This document shows, in pieces, positions 33,293-42,322 of a stretch of DNA of 64,000 nt; the first letter of the stretch is position 1; every line of letters starts with the position of its first letter. The notes under the pieces were generated by a model. That model worked only from the letters and a program-made list of their open reading frames with translations, made no database searches and was not told where the DNA came from. The stretch is from Eubacteriales bacterium (GTDB lineage Bacteria > Bacillota > Clostridia > Acetivibrionales > JANLFN01). Both the position numbers and the translations under genes were made by a program. Location: NCBI GenBank assembly GCA_024655885.1, contig JANLFN010000001.1:1-64000 (forward strand). Direction: 5' to 3'.

Positions 33293-34378
33293 ATGGAAAA
33301 CACAAACATCATCGAAAACAGGCTGGCCAGGTTCAGGGCCAAGCTGGCGGAAAAAGGAATGGATGCCGCACTGATTACCAAGAGGGAGAGCTACATATAC
33401 CTTTCAGGTTTTACCGGTACTTCCGCCTACCTGGTTATTACCCGGGACCAAGCCGTCCTGGTGACGGATTTCCGGTATCGCCAGCAGGCGTCGGAACAGG
33501 CTCCCATGTACAAGATTGTCCAGTACCAGGGAAGCCTGCTGGCTGAGCTGAATGCGGTTATCAAGGACATGAATGTCCACAACGTCGGATTTGAAGACAG
33601 GCACATGACGTACAGTTACTACAACGAGTGTAAAAATAACCTGGAAATAAAGGAATTGGTTCCTCTTGGGGATATGGTGGAGAGCCTCAGGATGGTAAAG
33701 GATGCCTGCGAAATTGAAAGCATAAAGAAAGCGGTAAAAATTGCCGATGACGCTTTTACCCATATCCTCGGTTTTATCAAACCCGGCCGGACCGAAATGG
33801 AAGTGGCTGCAGAGCTGGAATATTTTATGAAAACAAAGGGGGCCAGCGGAGCTTCCTTTGAAACCATTGTGGCCTCGGGTACCCGGGCCTCCATGCCCCA
33901 CGGGGTTGCCTCCGGGAAAAAGCTGGAAATGGGGGATGTAATCACTCTTGATTTTGGGGCCCTGTACGAACAATACTGCTCCGACATGACCCGGACGGTT
34001 TTTTTAGGGGATCCAGGCGCAAAAATGAAGGAAATTTACGGCATCGTACTGGAGGCACAGCTTGAGGCGGAAAAGGGAGCCAAAAAAGGTATGACCGGAA
34101 AGGAGATAGATTCCATTGCCAGGAGCATCATTTCAGACAGGGGTTTCGGAAACCAATTCGGACACGGACTGGGACACGGGGTGGGACTGGAGATTCATGA
34201 AGAACCCAGATTTTCTCCTTCCGGGAAGTTTGTTATGGAAAACAACATGGTGGTGACGGTGGAACCTGGCATCTACATTGAAGGGCTGGGAGGAGTGCGG
34301 ATTGAGGATATCATCGTTATTTCCGATGACAAGCCCCAGATACTTACAGGTTCTACCAAGGAGATCATCATACTGTAA
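33293..34378 (+). CDS. Xaa-Pro aminopeptidase-like M24 metallopeptidase
   Basis: A 361-residue pita-bread fold peptidase. A creatinase-like N domain (about 1-130) is followed by the M24 domain. The five metal ligands are visible: Asp in LDFGALY, Asp in CSDMTRT, His in GHGLGHGVGLEIHE, Glu in VEPGIY and Glu in VRIED. Family members remove N-terminal residues before proline. ATG 33293 follows AAAGGAG. It is often next to efp in Firmicutes, as here; EF-P helps translate proline stretches, so the pairing is functionally suggestive. Confidence 0.92.
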   Translation: MENTNIIENRLARFRAKLAEKGMDAALITKRESYIYLSGFTGTSAYLVITRDQAVLVTDFRYRQQASEQAPMYKIVQYQGSLLAELNAVIKDMNVHNVGFEDRHMTYSYYNECKNNLEIKELVPLGDMVESLRMVKDACEIESIKKAVKIADDAFTHILGFIKPGRTEMEVAAELEYFMKTKGASGASFETIVASGTRASMPHGVASGKKLEMGDVITLDFGALYEQYCSDMTRTVFLGDPGAKMKEIYGIVLEAQLEAEKGAKKGMTGKEIDSIARSIISDRGFGNQFGHGLGHGVGLEIHEEPRFSPSGKFVMENNMVVTVEPGIYIEGLGGVRIEDIIVISDDKPQILTGSTKEIIIL

Positions 34379-34396
34379 GGCTACATAAAAAATTTC

Positions 34397-34425
34397 TTGA
34401 AATATATTGAATTATAATTTAATAT
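34397..34425 (+). promoter_or_regulatory. Candidate promoter for efp
   Basis: TTGAAA (34397-34402) and TAATAT (34420-34425) are 17 nt apart in an AT-rich spacer. A TATAAT at 34441-34446 is an alternative -10 without a clear -35. Confidence 0.35.
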
Positions 34426-34526
34426 AAACTAGGAATGATATATAATGGTAAATATTAATGGCTTTTAACTTAAAATGTGCCGTTAATAACTATTAAGCGA
34501 CATTTCTATAAACTGGAGGTATAAAA

Positions 34527-35084
34527 ATGATAACAGCCGGAGATTTTAGAAACGGAATAACCTTTGAATTAGACGGACAAATATACCAGGTGGTAGAGTT
34601 TCAGCATGTAAAACCGGGAAAAGGGGCCGCTTTTGTCAGGACAAAGCTTAAAAACATTGTAACGGGAGCTACTGTTGAAAGAACTTTCAATCCGACGGAT
34701 AAGTTTGAAAATGCCATTATTGAGAGAAAGGACATGCAGTACCTGTATAATGACGGAGACCTGTATTATTTCATGGACACGGAGACATATGAACAGATGC
34801 CCCTTAACAAGGCTTCCATAGGTGATTCCTTGAAGTTCGTCAAAGAAAATGTGGTGGTTAAAATCCTCTCTCATAAGGGAAATGTTTTTGGTATTGAACC
34901 TCCCACATTTGTTGAACTGGCTGTGATTAATACCGAGCCGGGCTTTAAGGGGGATACCGCCACTGGAGCTACCAAACCTGCCACCGTTGAAACCGGCGCT
35001 GTTATCAAGGTTCCGTTGTTTGTAAATGAGGGAGACATGGTCAGGATCGATACAAGGACGGGAGAGTACATGGAAAGAGTCTAA
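34527..35084 (+). CDS. efp: Elongation factor P
   Basis: A 185-residue translation factor that relieves ribosome stalling at polyproline. All three beta-barrel domains are present (KOW-like 1-65, OB 68-125, C-terminal OB 130-185). The modified-residue loop KPGKGAAF carries Lys32 at its tip, the residue modified in many bacteria. ATG 34527 follows CTGGAGGT. Next to it lies a zinc-ribbon gene that commonly follows efp in Clostridia. Confidence 0.97.
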   Translation: MITAGDFRNGITFELDGQIYQVVEFQHVKPGKGAAFVRTKLKNIVTGATVERTFNPTDKFENAIIERKDMQYLYNDGDLYYFMDTETYEQMPLNKASIGDSLKFVKENVVVKILSHKGNVFGIEPPTFVELAVINTEPGFKGDTATGATKPATVETGAVIKVPLFVNEGDMVRIDTRTGEYMERV

Positions 35085-35106
35085 GGACTGGAACGGAGGA
35101 TATTGC

Positions 35107-35520
35107 ATGAGTTATTTAAAAGAAAGGGTTTCTTATTTGAAGGGCTTGGCGGAAGGCTTGCAGATCAGCGACACGACAAATGAGGGGAAGCTGATCAAGG
35201 CCCTCATCGACGTAATGGATGATTTTGCTATTGCGGTAGATGACCTGGAAGAATTGCACGATCAGATGAGTGAGCAGCTGGACAGCATTGATGAAGGCCT
35301 GGCGGAGGTTGAAAGAGCTGTTTTTGACGATGAAGAGGACGAGGATGAAGAGGATGAGGAGGACGGTTTTATCGAAATTGAATGTCCTCACTGCCACGAG
35401 GATATCCATATCAGTGCGGACATGATGGATGAAGAAAAGAATACCGTGGAATGCCCCAACTGCCATGAAACCATTGAACTCCACTGGGAATGCGATTGTG
35501 AAGAACATAAGCATGAATGA
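35107..35520 (+). CDS. Zinc-ribbon protein with CD1247-type N-terminal domain
   Basis: A 137-residue protein. The helical N-terminal half (1-75: SYLKERVSYLKGLAEGLQI) matches the CD1247 N-terminal domain found in Clostridia. An acidic stretch of Asp/Glu (about 76-90) links it to a zinc ribbon with CPHC and CPNC pairs, then a Cys/His-rich tail. ATG 35107 follows GGAGG; a longer reading from 35026 overlaps efp. It has a terminator downstream. The molecular role is unknown. Confidence 0.8.
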   Translation: MSYLKERVSYLKGLAEGLQISDTTNEGKLIKALIDVMDDFAIAVDDLEELHDQMSEQLDSIDEGLAEVERAVFDDEEDEDEEDEEDGFIEIECPHCHEDIHISADMMDEEKNTVECPNCHETIELHWECDCEEHKHE

Positions 35521-35578
35521 AAAAGGAGCTGTCAAAGGGAGAAATTTAATATTCATGCAAAAGTAAGAGTTGTCCATA

Positions 35579-35612
35579 GAAAAATGACCGGTTCGTTGAA
35601 CCGGTCATTTTT
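35579..35612 (+). terminator. Rho-independent terminator before spoIIIA
   Basis: AAAATGACCGGTTC (35581-35594) pairs perfectly with GAACCGGTCATTTT around a tiny loop, followed by TTGTTG. It insulates efp and the zinc-ribbon gene from the sporulation operon. Confidence 0.85.
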
Positions 35613-35739
35613 GTTGTCATAAATGTGGACAAAGATAAATATGTATATAAAGTAAGGAGACAGAACTCTGTGAGCAAGAAGTATTCCTTCCATTACCATG
35701 AGGAATGTCCCCTTTCTACCGGAACGGAGGAATTGCCAG

Positions 35740-36771
35740 GTGCTTGCGGAAGATAAAAGAAACGGGGCTCCAAAACCGGCAAGGAATTTGGAGCAGGAAG
35801 TGTTCAAATTCATCTCTCAGGATGTAAGAAGCGTTTTAAAAAGACTGGGCCCGGAAAAAACGGCAGCACTGGAGGAAATCAGGCTGCGGGCAAACAAACC
35901 GCTGGTTGTACAGAACTACAGCGGCGACTATTTTTTGAGTACTGACGGGAGATTGACGGATCAATACGGCAGCGGACTATATGCGGTGCCCCAGGAGGAA
36001 ATTTTCAAAACCCTTGAATTGATGAGTGAAAATTCAATTTATGCGTACCAGGATGAAATAAAAAGCGGGTTTTTGACATTGAAAGGGGGCCACAGGGTAG
36101 GAATTGCAGGAAAAATAGTCATAGAAGGCGGCCAGGTTAAAAATATCAAGGATATCTCAAGCCTGAACATAAGAATTTCCAGGGAGGTCCCGGGGTGCTC
36201 CGCCGGGGTGATAAAGTATTTAATCAAGAACAGCCGGGAGGTTTTCAACACCCTTGTCGTATCGCCTCCCCAGTGCGGAAAAACCACCATGCTCCGGGAT
36301 ATGACCAGGCTTTTGAGCGACGGCATCCCTGAGATGAACTTTAAAGGGGTAAAAATCGGTGTGGTGGATGAGAGATCCGAAATCGCAGCCTGTTACAAAG
36401 GCATACCCCAGAATAACGTGGGCGTCCGCACCGATGTGCTGGATGCATGTCCCAAATCCCTGGGTATGGCCATGCTGCTTAGATCCATGTCTCCCCAGGT
36501 CATCGTAACCGATGAGATAGGCGGCCGGGGGGACAAGGAAGCGGTTATGGAGGTTATCAACGCCGGTGTGAAGCTCATAACCACCGCCCACGGATACAAT
36601 ATTTCGGAGCTGAAATCAAGGCAGGAGGTGCTAAGCCTGATGGAAGGCAGAGTGTTTGAGAGGTATATTGTGCTAAGTAATAGAAACGGCCCTGGAACCG
36701 TTGAGGAAATTATTGACGGCAAGGACATGTCGCCGCTGGTAAAAAGAAAAGGAGATTGGCATGCTGTTTAA
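35740..36771 (+). CDS. spoIIIAA: Stage III sporulation protein AA (ATPase)
   Basis: A 343-residue secretion-ATPase-like protein, the motor of the SpoIIIA-SpoIIQ channel in the mother cell. Walker A is PPQCGKTTM and Walker B VVDERSEIA; QVIVTDEIGGRGDKEA and TTAHGYN follow. I favour GTG 35740, 9 nt after GGAGG. An ATG at 35698 has no site. The operon should be sigma-E-dependent, but I found only a weak candidate (GTCATAAAT near 35616 and GTATATAA near 35643, spacer too long). It overlaps spoIIIAB by 11 nt. Confidence 0.93.
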   Translation: MLAEDKRNGAPKPARNLEQEVFKFISQDVRSVLKRLGPEKTAALEEIRLRANKPLVVQNYSGDYFLSTDGRLTDQYGSGLYAVPQEEIFKTLELMSENSIYAYQDEIKSGFLTLKGGHRVGIAGKIVIEGGQVKNIKDISSLNIRISREVPGCSAGVIKYLIKNSREVFNTLVVSPPQCGKTTMLRDMTRLLSDGIPEMNFKGVKIGVVDERSEIAACYKGIPQNNVGVRTDVLDACPKSLGMAMLLRSMSPQVIVTDEIGGRGDKEAVMEVINAGVKLITTAHGYNISELKSRQEVLSLMEGRVFERYIVLSNRNGPGTVEEIIDGKDMSPLVKRKGDWHAV

Positions 36772-37282
36772 AATCGTCGGAAGCCTATTGATTCTGTCCG
36801 CCTCCAGCCTGCTGGGCTATATCTGTTCCAAGGACTGCGCCCGGAGGCCCCAGGAGCTCAGGACGCTGCAGGGGCTGCTGCAGATGCTTGAAAATGAAAT
36901 GTGCTTTTTATCAAACCTTTTGACGGATTCCTTTGAAAGAATACATAAAAGCAGTGACTCGGAGGTTGCAAGGTTTTTTTACTCCACGGTCGAAAATTTA
37001 AAGAACAATGAAGGCATGGACGCCGCTGCGGCGTGGGAGATGGCCGTCAGGGAGAACAGGAGCAGAACCGGACTGAATGAGGAAGACGAACAGATACTCA
37101 TATCTTTTGGAAAGATGCTGGGGAGTTCGGACCTGGAGGGACAAATAAAAAATATCAGGCTAACTTTGACCCACCTTAGGATGCAGGAGCAAAAAGCGGA
37201 GGAGGTGAGGAAAAAGAACGAGGCAATGTACAGGAGTCTTGGTGTTTTAGGTGGACTTGCAGTTGTCATTATATTACTATAA
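36761..37282 (+). CDS. spoIIIAB: Stage III sporulation protein AB
   Basis: A 173-residue protein with an N-terminal membrane segment (about 3-20) and a last hydrophobic segment at the C terminus (LGGLAVVIILL). The body is helical and resembles a type II secretion F domain (LRTLQGLLQMLENEM near 35; EQILISFGKMLGSSDLEGQ near 110). It is thought to act like a GspF platform for SpoIIIAA. It overlaps the end of spoIIIAA. Confidence 0.92.
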   Translation: MLFKIVGSLLILSASSLLGYICSKDCARRPQELRTLQGLLQMLENEMCFLSNLLTDSFERIHKSSDSEVARFFYSTVENLKNNEGMDAAAAWEMAVRENRSRTGLNEEDEQILISFGKMLGSSDLEGQIKNIRLTLTHLRMQEQKAEEVRKKNEAMYRSLGVLGGLAVVIILL

Positions 37283-37427
37283 AGGGCTGTAGGTGATGGG
37301 TTACCGGTTTCGCTTTCGGCTCTGGACTTCTCTTGGAGGCCATTGCCTGGATAATCGCCGATTGAAAGCATCTTGTGCGCAAACCTTAACCTCTATAAAT
37401 TACCAATAGCCGGTATTCGGAGGGCAT

Positions 37428-37622
37428 ATGGGAATTGATTTGATTTTCAGGATAGCAGCTATAGGAATTTTAGTGTCGGTCTTAAACGCGGTTCTCAATA
37501 AATCAGGCCGGGACGAGCAAGCCATGATGACAACGCTTGCCGGGTTGATCGTCGTCTTATTGCTGGTTGTTAAGGAAATAGTAAACCTGTTCAACACCAT
37601 AAAAACCATGTTCAATTTTTAA
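37428..37622 (+). CDS. spoIIIAC: Stage III sporulation protein AC
   Basis: A 64-residue protein of two membrane helices (about 4-24 and 33-55), the expected SpoIIIAC size. The family pattern IDLIFRIAAIGI and SGRDEQAMMTTLAGLIVVLLL is clear. A 145-nt spacer separates it from spoIIIAB; it has no ORF or clear hairpin. ATG 37428 follows CGGAGGG. Confidence 0.93.
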   Translation: MGIDLIFRIAAIGILVSVLNAVLNKSGRDEQAMMTTLAGLIVVLLLVVKEIVNLFNTIKTMFNF

Positions 37623-37679
37623 ACATGAGACAGAGGTAGAAATCAGGTATAAATACTGAAGCAGAGGTGGAGAGTCCAG

Positions 37680-38066
37680 GTGGAGATACTACAGATCGTC
37701 GGGTTGGGTATCGTTGCTACGGTAATCATATTGGTCGTTAAAACGCAGAGGCCTGAAATAGCCATCCAGATAAGCATTATCACAGGGATTATCCTTTTTT
37801 TGCTCGTTGCCGGCAAACTGGCTTCGGTGATTGCCCTGCTTGAAAAATATACCGGAAGGGTCAACATCGACATGTCGTACCTGACGGTGCTGCTTAAGAT
37901 TATAGGTATTGCGTATATAGCGGAATTCGGTGCGGAGGTGTGCAAGGATGCGGGGGAAAGCTCTATTGCGTCCAAAATAGAGATGGCCGGGAAAATAGTT
38001 ATTGCGGTGCTGGCAGTCCCCATTGTAACTTCTATGCTGGACCTGATCATAAAAATAATGCCATAA
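37680..38066 (+). CDS. spoIIIAD: Stage III sporulation protein AD
   Basis: A 128-residue protein with four predicted membrane segments, including LQIVGLGIVATVIILVV and IAGKIVIAVLAVPIVTSML. SpoIIIAC/AD/AE are membrane parts of the feeding channel that joins mother cell and forespore. GTG 37680 lies after AGAGGTGG. Confidence 0.93.
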   Translation: MEILQIVGLGIVATVIILVVKTQRPEIAIQISIITGIILFLLVAGKLASVIALLEKYTGRVNIDMSYLTVLLKIIGIAYIAEFGAEVCKDAGESSIASKIEMAGKIVIAVLAVPIVTSMLDLIIKIMP

Positions 38067-38125
38067 AAAAGGGATTGAACTTGTTGTCCGGGTGTTTTTT
38101 GCCCATACAAGAGAAAAGGAGCAAT

Positions 38126-39343
38126 ATGTTAAACAAAAGGCACATAAAAGTTCGGATAAAATTTTATATTCTGCTGCTTGCCGTTGCTTCGGCAATCCTG
38201 TGGGGCCTGTTTTTTACGGCAGATGTTTTCGCTGCGCAAGCGGAGGAGGAAGCCGGCATTATTGAAGGGCAGCTGAACACCAATGAGGTGGGAAAAATAA
38301 AAGAACAGCTGGAGAAGCTGCCCCAGGAAGATGCAAAAGAGATTATCCCCGAATTTGACCCTGAAAAGATAATAAAAGAAACTATAAAAGGGAATTCTAT
38401 TTTCGATGCGACCGGAATCATCAATAAAGCACTTTTTTACCTCTTGAATGAAATTTATGTGAATGTTCACGTCCTTATCAAGCTAATTGTCCTTGTGGTG
38501 CTGTGCGCCGTTTTAAAAAACCTGCAAACTTCTTTTTTGAGTGACAGTGTGGGAGAGCTTGCTTTCTATGTATGCTATGTGGTTCTGATATCCATACTGG
38601 TTGTCGGCTTTAATACCGCCTTAAACCTGTGCAGGGATGTTATCGACGGCATGGTGAACTTCATGCATGCCTGCATACCCCCTCTTTTGACACTGCTCAT
38701 GTCCGGGGGCAGCATCACCACGGCAGGGATATTCCAGCCTGTGCTTATTACGATTGTGGAAATTTCCGCATCAATAATTAAAACCGTATTCATTCCCGTA
38801 ATTTTTATCTCAACCATACTCAGCATTGTCAACAATATCTCCGATAAGTTGCAGATTTCAAAGCTGGCCGGTTTTTTAAAGCTGATTTCGGGCTGGGGCG
38901 TCGGCCTGTTGCTTACTGTATTTGTGGCCGTGGTGTCGACCCAGGGGTCCTTAGGAGCCGTTGTAGATGGAGTTACCGGCAAAACCGCCAAGTATGCCGT
39001 CAGCACATTTATACCGGTGGTGGGTAAAAGCCTTTCGGATGCGGCAGAAGCCGTGGCGGGGTGTACGGTTTTGATAAAAAATGCGGCGGGAGTCGCCATT
39101 ATGGCGGGTATCATCATTATCTGCCTTATTCCGCTACTGAAGATTCTTGCGCTGATCCTGCTGTACAAGCTTGCCTGTGCCGTGGTGGAACCCATATCCG
39201 AACCGAGGATTACAAATTGTATCAATGAAATGGCCGCCTCCCTTACCCTTCTCCTGGGAATAGCGGCTTCCGTCATGTTTATGTTCCTCATTATCGTGAC
39301 GGTAATTATCAGCGCGGGGAATTCAAGCGCCATGATCCGGTAA
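38126..39343 (+). CDS. spoIIIAE: Stage III sporulation protein AE
   Basis: A 405-residue polytopic protein. The N-terminal signal-like segment (13-34, ending VFAAQA) is followed by an acidic region and then about seven membrane segments. VSTQGSLGAVVDGVTGKTAKYAVSTFIPVVG near 270-300 is the best-conserved stretch of the family. I start at ATG 38126 after AAAAGGAG; a frame from 37940 would overlap spoIIIAD. A perfect palindrome TTGCTGCGCAGCAA lies just after the stop. Confidence 0.93.
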   Translation: MLNKRHIKVRIKFYILLLAVASAILWGLFFTADVFAAQAEEEAGIIEGQLNTNEVGKIKEQLEKLPQEDAKEIIPEFDPEKIIKETIKGNSIFDATGIINKALFYLLNEIYVNVHVLIKLIVLVVLCAVLKNLQTSFLSDSVGELAFYVCYVVLISILVVGFNTALNLCRDVIDGMVNFMHACIPPLLTLLMSGGSITTAGIFQPVLITIVEISASIIKTVFIPVIFISTILSIVNNISDKLQISKLAGFLKLISGWGVGLLLTVFVAVVSTQGSLGAVVDGVTGKTAKYAVSTFIPVVGKSLSDAAEAVAGCTVLIKNAAGVAIMAGIIIICLIPLLKILALILLYKLACAVVEPISEPRITNCINEMAASLTLLLGIAASVMFMFLIIVTVIISAGNSSAMIR

Positions 39344-39438
39344 GCGGAAGAACCTTTTTGCTGCGCAGCAAATAGTTTCATCACAGGTGCAGAGAAATCA
39401 AAGGTTTATAAAGTGAGGGAAGGAAAAAAGAAAAAGTC

Positions 39439-40050
39439 ATGGTTGAATTTTTAAAAAACTGGGTTGTAAACCTAATCATTCTGGCTATTTTCATGGTGCT
39501 TTTAGAAATCATTGTGCCCTCGGGGAAAATTAAAAAATTTATTACCCTGACATCCGGGTTTATCCTGATTATTGCTATTATCAATCCCTTCCTGGGCCTG
39601 TTTTACAAGGGAATGGACATGAAGGAATTCATGGTGTCAAGCAGCAGCTTTATTGATAAAAGGGAGATCCAGGAAAACAGCAAGGTTTTTCAGGAAAAAC
39701 AAATGAAGCAGGTTACCGAAGTATACAGAGACAAGCTTATCAGGCAAATTGAGGAGTGTGTGGGGCAAATGGAGGGCATATCCTCCGTAAAGGCGGATGT
39801 AATAATCAATGAGGACTACAAATCTGCCGATTTCGGAGCGATAAAAAGGGTGTACGTCTTTTTGAAGCCGGGAGAAGGAGCCCGCAGTATAAAGCCTGTA
39901 GCTGGTATTGAAAAAATCAAAATTGACGGAAAGAATAAAGAAAACAACCAAAAAAAGGAGGTAGATGCGGGCATAAAGAGCCAGGTTGAAGAAAAGATCA
40001 AAAATACCTTTGAGGTTTCAAAGGAAAATATTGTGATCAGTGCAATGTGA
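39439..40050 (+). CDS. spoIIIAF: Stage III sporulation protein AF
   Basis: A 203-residue protein with two N-terminal membrane helices (about 7-25 and 33-55) and a soluble domain facing the intermembrane space. That domain (about 110-200) has the ring-building-motif character known for SpoIIIAF/AG. VEEKIKNTFEVSKENIVISAM is the usual C terminus. It lies 95 nt after spoIIIAE and 32 nt before spoIIIAG. Confidence 0.9.
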   Translation: MVEFLKNWVVNLIILAIFMVLLEIIVPSGKIKKFITLTSGFILIIAIINPFLGLFYKGMDMKEFMVSSSSFIDKREIQENSKVFQEKQMKQVTEVYRDKLIRQIEECVGQMEGISSVKADVIINEDYKSADFGAIKRVYVFLKPGEGARSIKPVAGIEKIKIDGKNKENNQKKEVDAGIKSQVEEKIKNTFEVSKENIVISAM

Positions 40051-40082
40051 TCCGGTAAAAAAGCTACCAAGGAGGAAATCAT

Positions 40083-40694
40083 ATGGGACAGCTTAAAAGG
40101 ATAAAAGAATTCTTCAACAGTTTGCTAAGCAGTAAGAACAAGAGAAAAATAATTGAAAACGCCCTGATTGTGATTGCTATCGGAATCATCCTGGTGATTG
40201 CAGGAGGGGCTTTCTTTCAGAAGGACTCCTCAAAAACTCCCGCTCCCAACCCTGATGAAGGGATGACCGGGCAGGAAGTGGGAAAGATGATGGCTGGCAA
40301 TGACAAGAGCGACATAGAAAAAGAATTGGAGGAAATCCTTTCCCAGATAAAAGGGGCAGGGAGGGTGAGCGTAATGATTACCTATGAATCGGGGAAGGAA
40401 ATAGTGCCTGCGACGGATGCCTCCAAAAAGGAAAACGACGTGCAGGAAAAGGATTCCGGCGGGGGAAGCCGGAATACCAGCCAGGACGAGTATGAAACCA
40501 AGATTGTTTTTGAAGAACAGAGCGGAATAAAAAAGCCGGTTGTTTTAAAGGAGCTGCAGCCTGCGGTCAAAGGGGTCATCGTTGTAGCGGAAGGAGCCAC
40601 GGACCCCAGCGTCAGGGAGAACCTGAGCAAAGCGGTGCAGGTAATTACAGGTGTACCTATTCATAAGGTGCAGGTATTTGAAAGGACAAAGTAA
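40083..40694 (+). CDS. spoIIIAG: Stage III sporulation protein AG
   Basis: A 203-residue protein. A single membrane helix (about 26-44) is followed by a ring-building-motif domain: DIEKELEEILSQIKGAGRVSVMITYESG, then a linker, then GVIVVAEGATDPSVRENLSKAVQVITGVPIHKVQVF. In Bacillus SpoIIIAG forms a large ring in the intermembrane space. ATG 40083 follows AAGGAGG. A 288-nt spacer to spoIIIAH is unusual for this operon. Confidence 0.92.
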   Translation: MGQLKRIKEFFNSLLSSKNKRKIIENALIVIAIGIILVIAGGAFFQKDSSKTPAPNPDEGMTGQEVGKMMAGNDKSDIEKELEEILSQIKGAGRVSVMITYESGKEIVPATDASKKENDVQEKDSGGGSRNTSQDEYETKIVFEEQSGIKKPVVLKELQPAVKGVIVVAEGATDPSVRENLSKAVQVITGVPIHKVQVFERTK

Positions 40695-40783
40695 AGGGGA
40701 CGGGGAGCACTATATTTTATCAAGATGAAAAAATGAGATATAAACAAGCAATGTGGTGAATATATTTTTATGGAAAGGTTTTA

Positions 40784-40891
40784 ATGCCTAAAGACAGAGC
40801 ACTTAAACCTTATGATGAACAAGATGGGAAACCATCCGACTTTAAGGGCGCTGGAGCAGCCGGGAAGTTTGATTCTAAAGGGCGATGCTAA
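40784..40891 (+). CDS. Possible 35-codon ORF in spoIIIAG-AH spacer
   Basis: A small frame of 35 codons, MPKDRALKPYD at its start, with a GGAAAGG site 6 nt upstream. It is hydrophilic, Lys/Gly/Asp-rich, with no membrane segment or Cys except the last residue. I do not recognise it. It could be chance, a decayed fragment, or a sporulation-specific small protein. The rest of the 288-nt spacer starts with GGGGACGGGGAGC right after the spoIIIAG stop. Confidence 0.25.
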   Translation: MPKDRALKPYDEQDGKPSDFKGAGAAGKFDSKGRC

Positions 40892-40982
40892 AAACAGAAG
40901 GCCGTTTATTGACGAGATGAATGATTTAGCTTCTCATTTTTAACGTGGGTTGGAATCTATAAAATTTAGGAGGGGATCGGAT

Positions 40983-41579
40983 ATGGTAGTTTTTAAAAGA
41001 AAACAGATCGTTGTCTTGTCGCTGGTATTGATGATCATGGTGGCAGGGTATTTGCAGTACAGCTATAAAAGAAGCAGTATATCCGTTAATGGGAAAGACA
41101 GCGGAAAGATCGGGGAAGCCGTATATGTGGAGAACACCAAGTCCAATGCGGAGTCAGCCACCGCAAAGACCGCAGACGGTGCAAATGCTTCAGGCAGTAA
41201 AAGTGCCGCTGTGGCTTCAAAGCAGGCAAACGATTTCTTTGCCCAGGCTAAGCTGGACAGGGAGGTTACCCGCAGCAAGAATACGGATGAATTGAAGAAA
41301 ATTGCTGAAGACGCGAGCCTGAGCAAGGAAGAAAAGACAAAGGCCTATGATCAGATGGTAAAACTAGCAAGCAATTCGGATAAAGAAATGAGGATAGAAA
41401 ATCTGATAAAAGAAAAGGGGTATCTTGACGCCATTGTGCTGTTCGGAGACGATGGGAGCCTGGATGTGGTAATTAAATCATCCACCCTGACGGCCGCACA
41501 GGCGGCGCAGATTGCGGATATAGTTTCGCGTCAGGCAAACGTTGCGATGGATAAAATACATATTCGAAATATATTCTAA
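40983..41579 (+). CDS. spoIIIAH: Stage III sporulation protein AH
   Basis: A 198-residue protein. A membrane helix (about 7-25) is followed by a low-complexity linker and a YscJ/FliF-like domain (about 80-198). SpoIIIAH meets SpoIIQ across the intermembrane space to form the channel. ATG 40983 follows AGGAGGGG; an earlier frame from 40950 lacks a site. The C terminus DIVSRQANVAMDKIHIRNIF is family-typical. No clear terminator follows; the asp23 promoter is 44 nt later. Confidence 0.93.
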   Translation: MVVFKRKQIVVLSLVLMIMVAGYLQYSYKRSSISVNGKDSGKIGEAVYVENTKSNAESATAKTADGANASGSKSAAVASKQANDFFAQAKLDREVTRSKNTDELKKIAEDASLSKEEKTKAYDQMVKLASNSDKEMRIENLIKEKGYLDAIVLFGDDGSLDVVIKSSTLTAAQAAQIADIVSRQANVAMDKIHIRNIF

Positions 41580-41623
41580 TAAAAACCTTGTTTTTGTGCA
41601 GGCCGTAAAATGTGGACTGCCTA

Positions 41624-41653
41624 TTGCTAATCCATTATTTATAGTGGTATAAT
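41624..41653 (+). promoter_or_regulatory. Sigma-A promoter for asp23
   Basis: TTGCTA (41624-41629), 18-nt spacer, TATAAT (41648-41653). The start codon at 41725 lies about 65 nt past the expected transcription start. Confidence 0.6.
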
Positions 41654-41724
41654 GTTTTTGCTGGCTTTTCTATACAAATGGGTATTTGGAATATGAAGAG
41701 TTCCGGCAAGGAGGGGAAATACGG

Positions 41725-42129
41725 TTGGAAGAGATAGGTACAAGTATTACGGATGAATTAGGCGCTGTTAAAATTACGGATGAGGTAGTTGCCATAATTG
41801 CTGGAATTGCTGCTACGGAGGTGCCGGGAGTGGCGGGCATGAGCGGCGGGATTGCCGGTGGTATCGCGGAAATGCTCGGGAGAAAGAACCTGTCAAAGGG
41901 TGTCAAAGTGGAAGTGGGAGAGAAAGAGGCTGCCATAGACCTCTATATCATTGTTGACTACGGCTGTAGAATCCCCGATATTGCCTGGGAGATCCAGGAG
42001 AAAGTGAAAAAATCCGTAGAAACCATGACCGGTTTGGAAGTAGTTGAGGTTAATATCCATATACAGGGAGTTAACATTGAGAAGGAGCACAAGAAAGAGG
42101 CTGTGGATGAGGCGCCGAGGGTAAAGTGA
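41725..42129 (+). CDS. Asp23/Gls24 envelope stress protein
   Basis: A 134-residue protein of the Asp23 (YloU/YqhY) family: GAVKITDEVVAIIAGIAATEVPGV, then SKGVKVEVGEKEAAIDLYIIVDYG and EIQEKVKKSVETMTGLEV. The group is abundant and membrane associated in Firmicutes and has been linked to envelope stress and fatty acid synthesis. TTG 41725 follows AAGGAGGGG and fits better than TTG 41686. A strong terminator separates it from amaP, its usual membrane-anchor partner. Confidence 0.9.
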   Translation: MEEIGTSITDELGAVKITDEVVAIIAGIAATEVPGVAGMSGGIAGGIAEMLGRKNLSKGVKVEVGEKEAAIDLYIIVDYGCRIPDIAWEIQEKVKKSVETMTGLEVVEVNIHIQGVNIEKEHKKEAVDEAPRVK

Positions 42130-42207
42130 GCGCCGTGGAGGAAATGCGTTGACGAAAATGGGAGAAAACCAGGGATGAACTATAGTTTTTCCATACATTT
42201 TAAAAAG

Positions 42208-42236
42208 AAAACCCGTCAGGGTTTATTTTTTTTTTT
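42208..42236 (+). terminator. Rho-independent terminator between asp23 and amaP
   Basis: AAACCC and GGGTTT form a 6-bp stem with loop GTCA, followed by a run of 11 T. Read-through would make amaP less abundant than Asp23. Confidence 0.75.
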
Positions 42237-42322
42237 AAATAAACTATAATGTAATCGTATACTTCCACAGGCAATAATTACTGCATAGGATGAAAAATAG
42301 AGTGTAGAGGTGATTCAAAATT

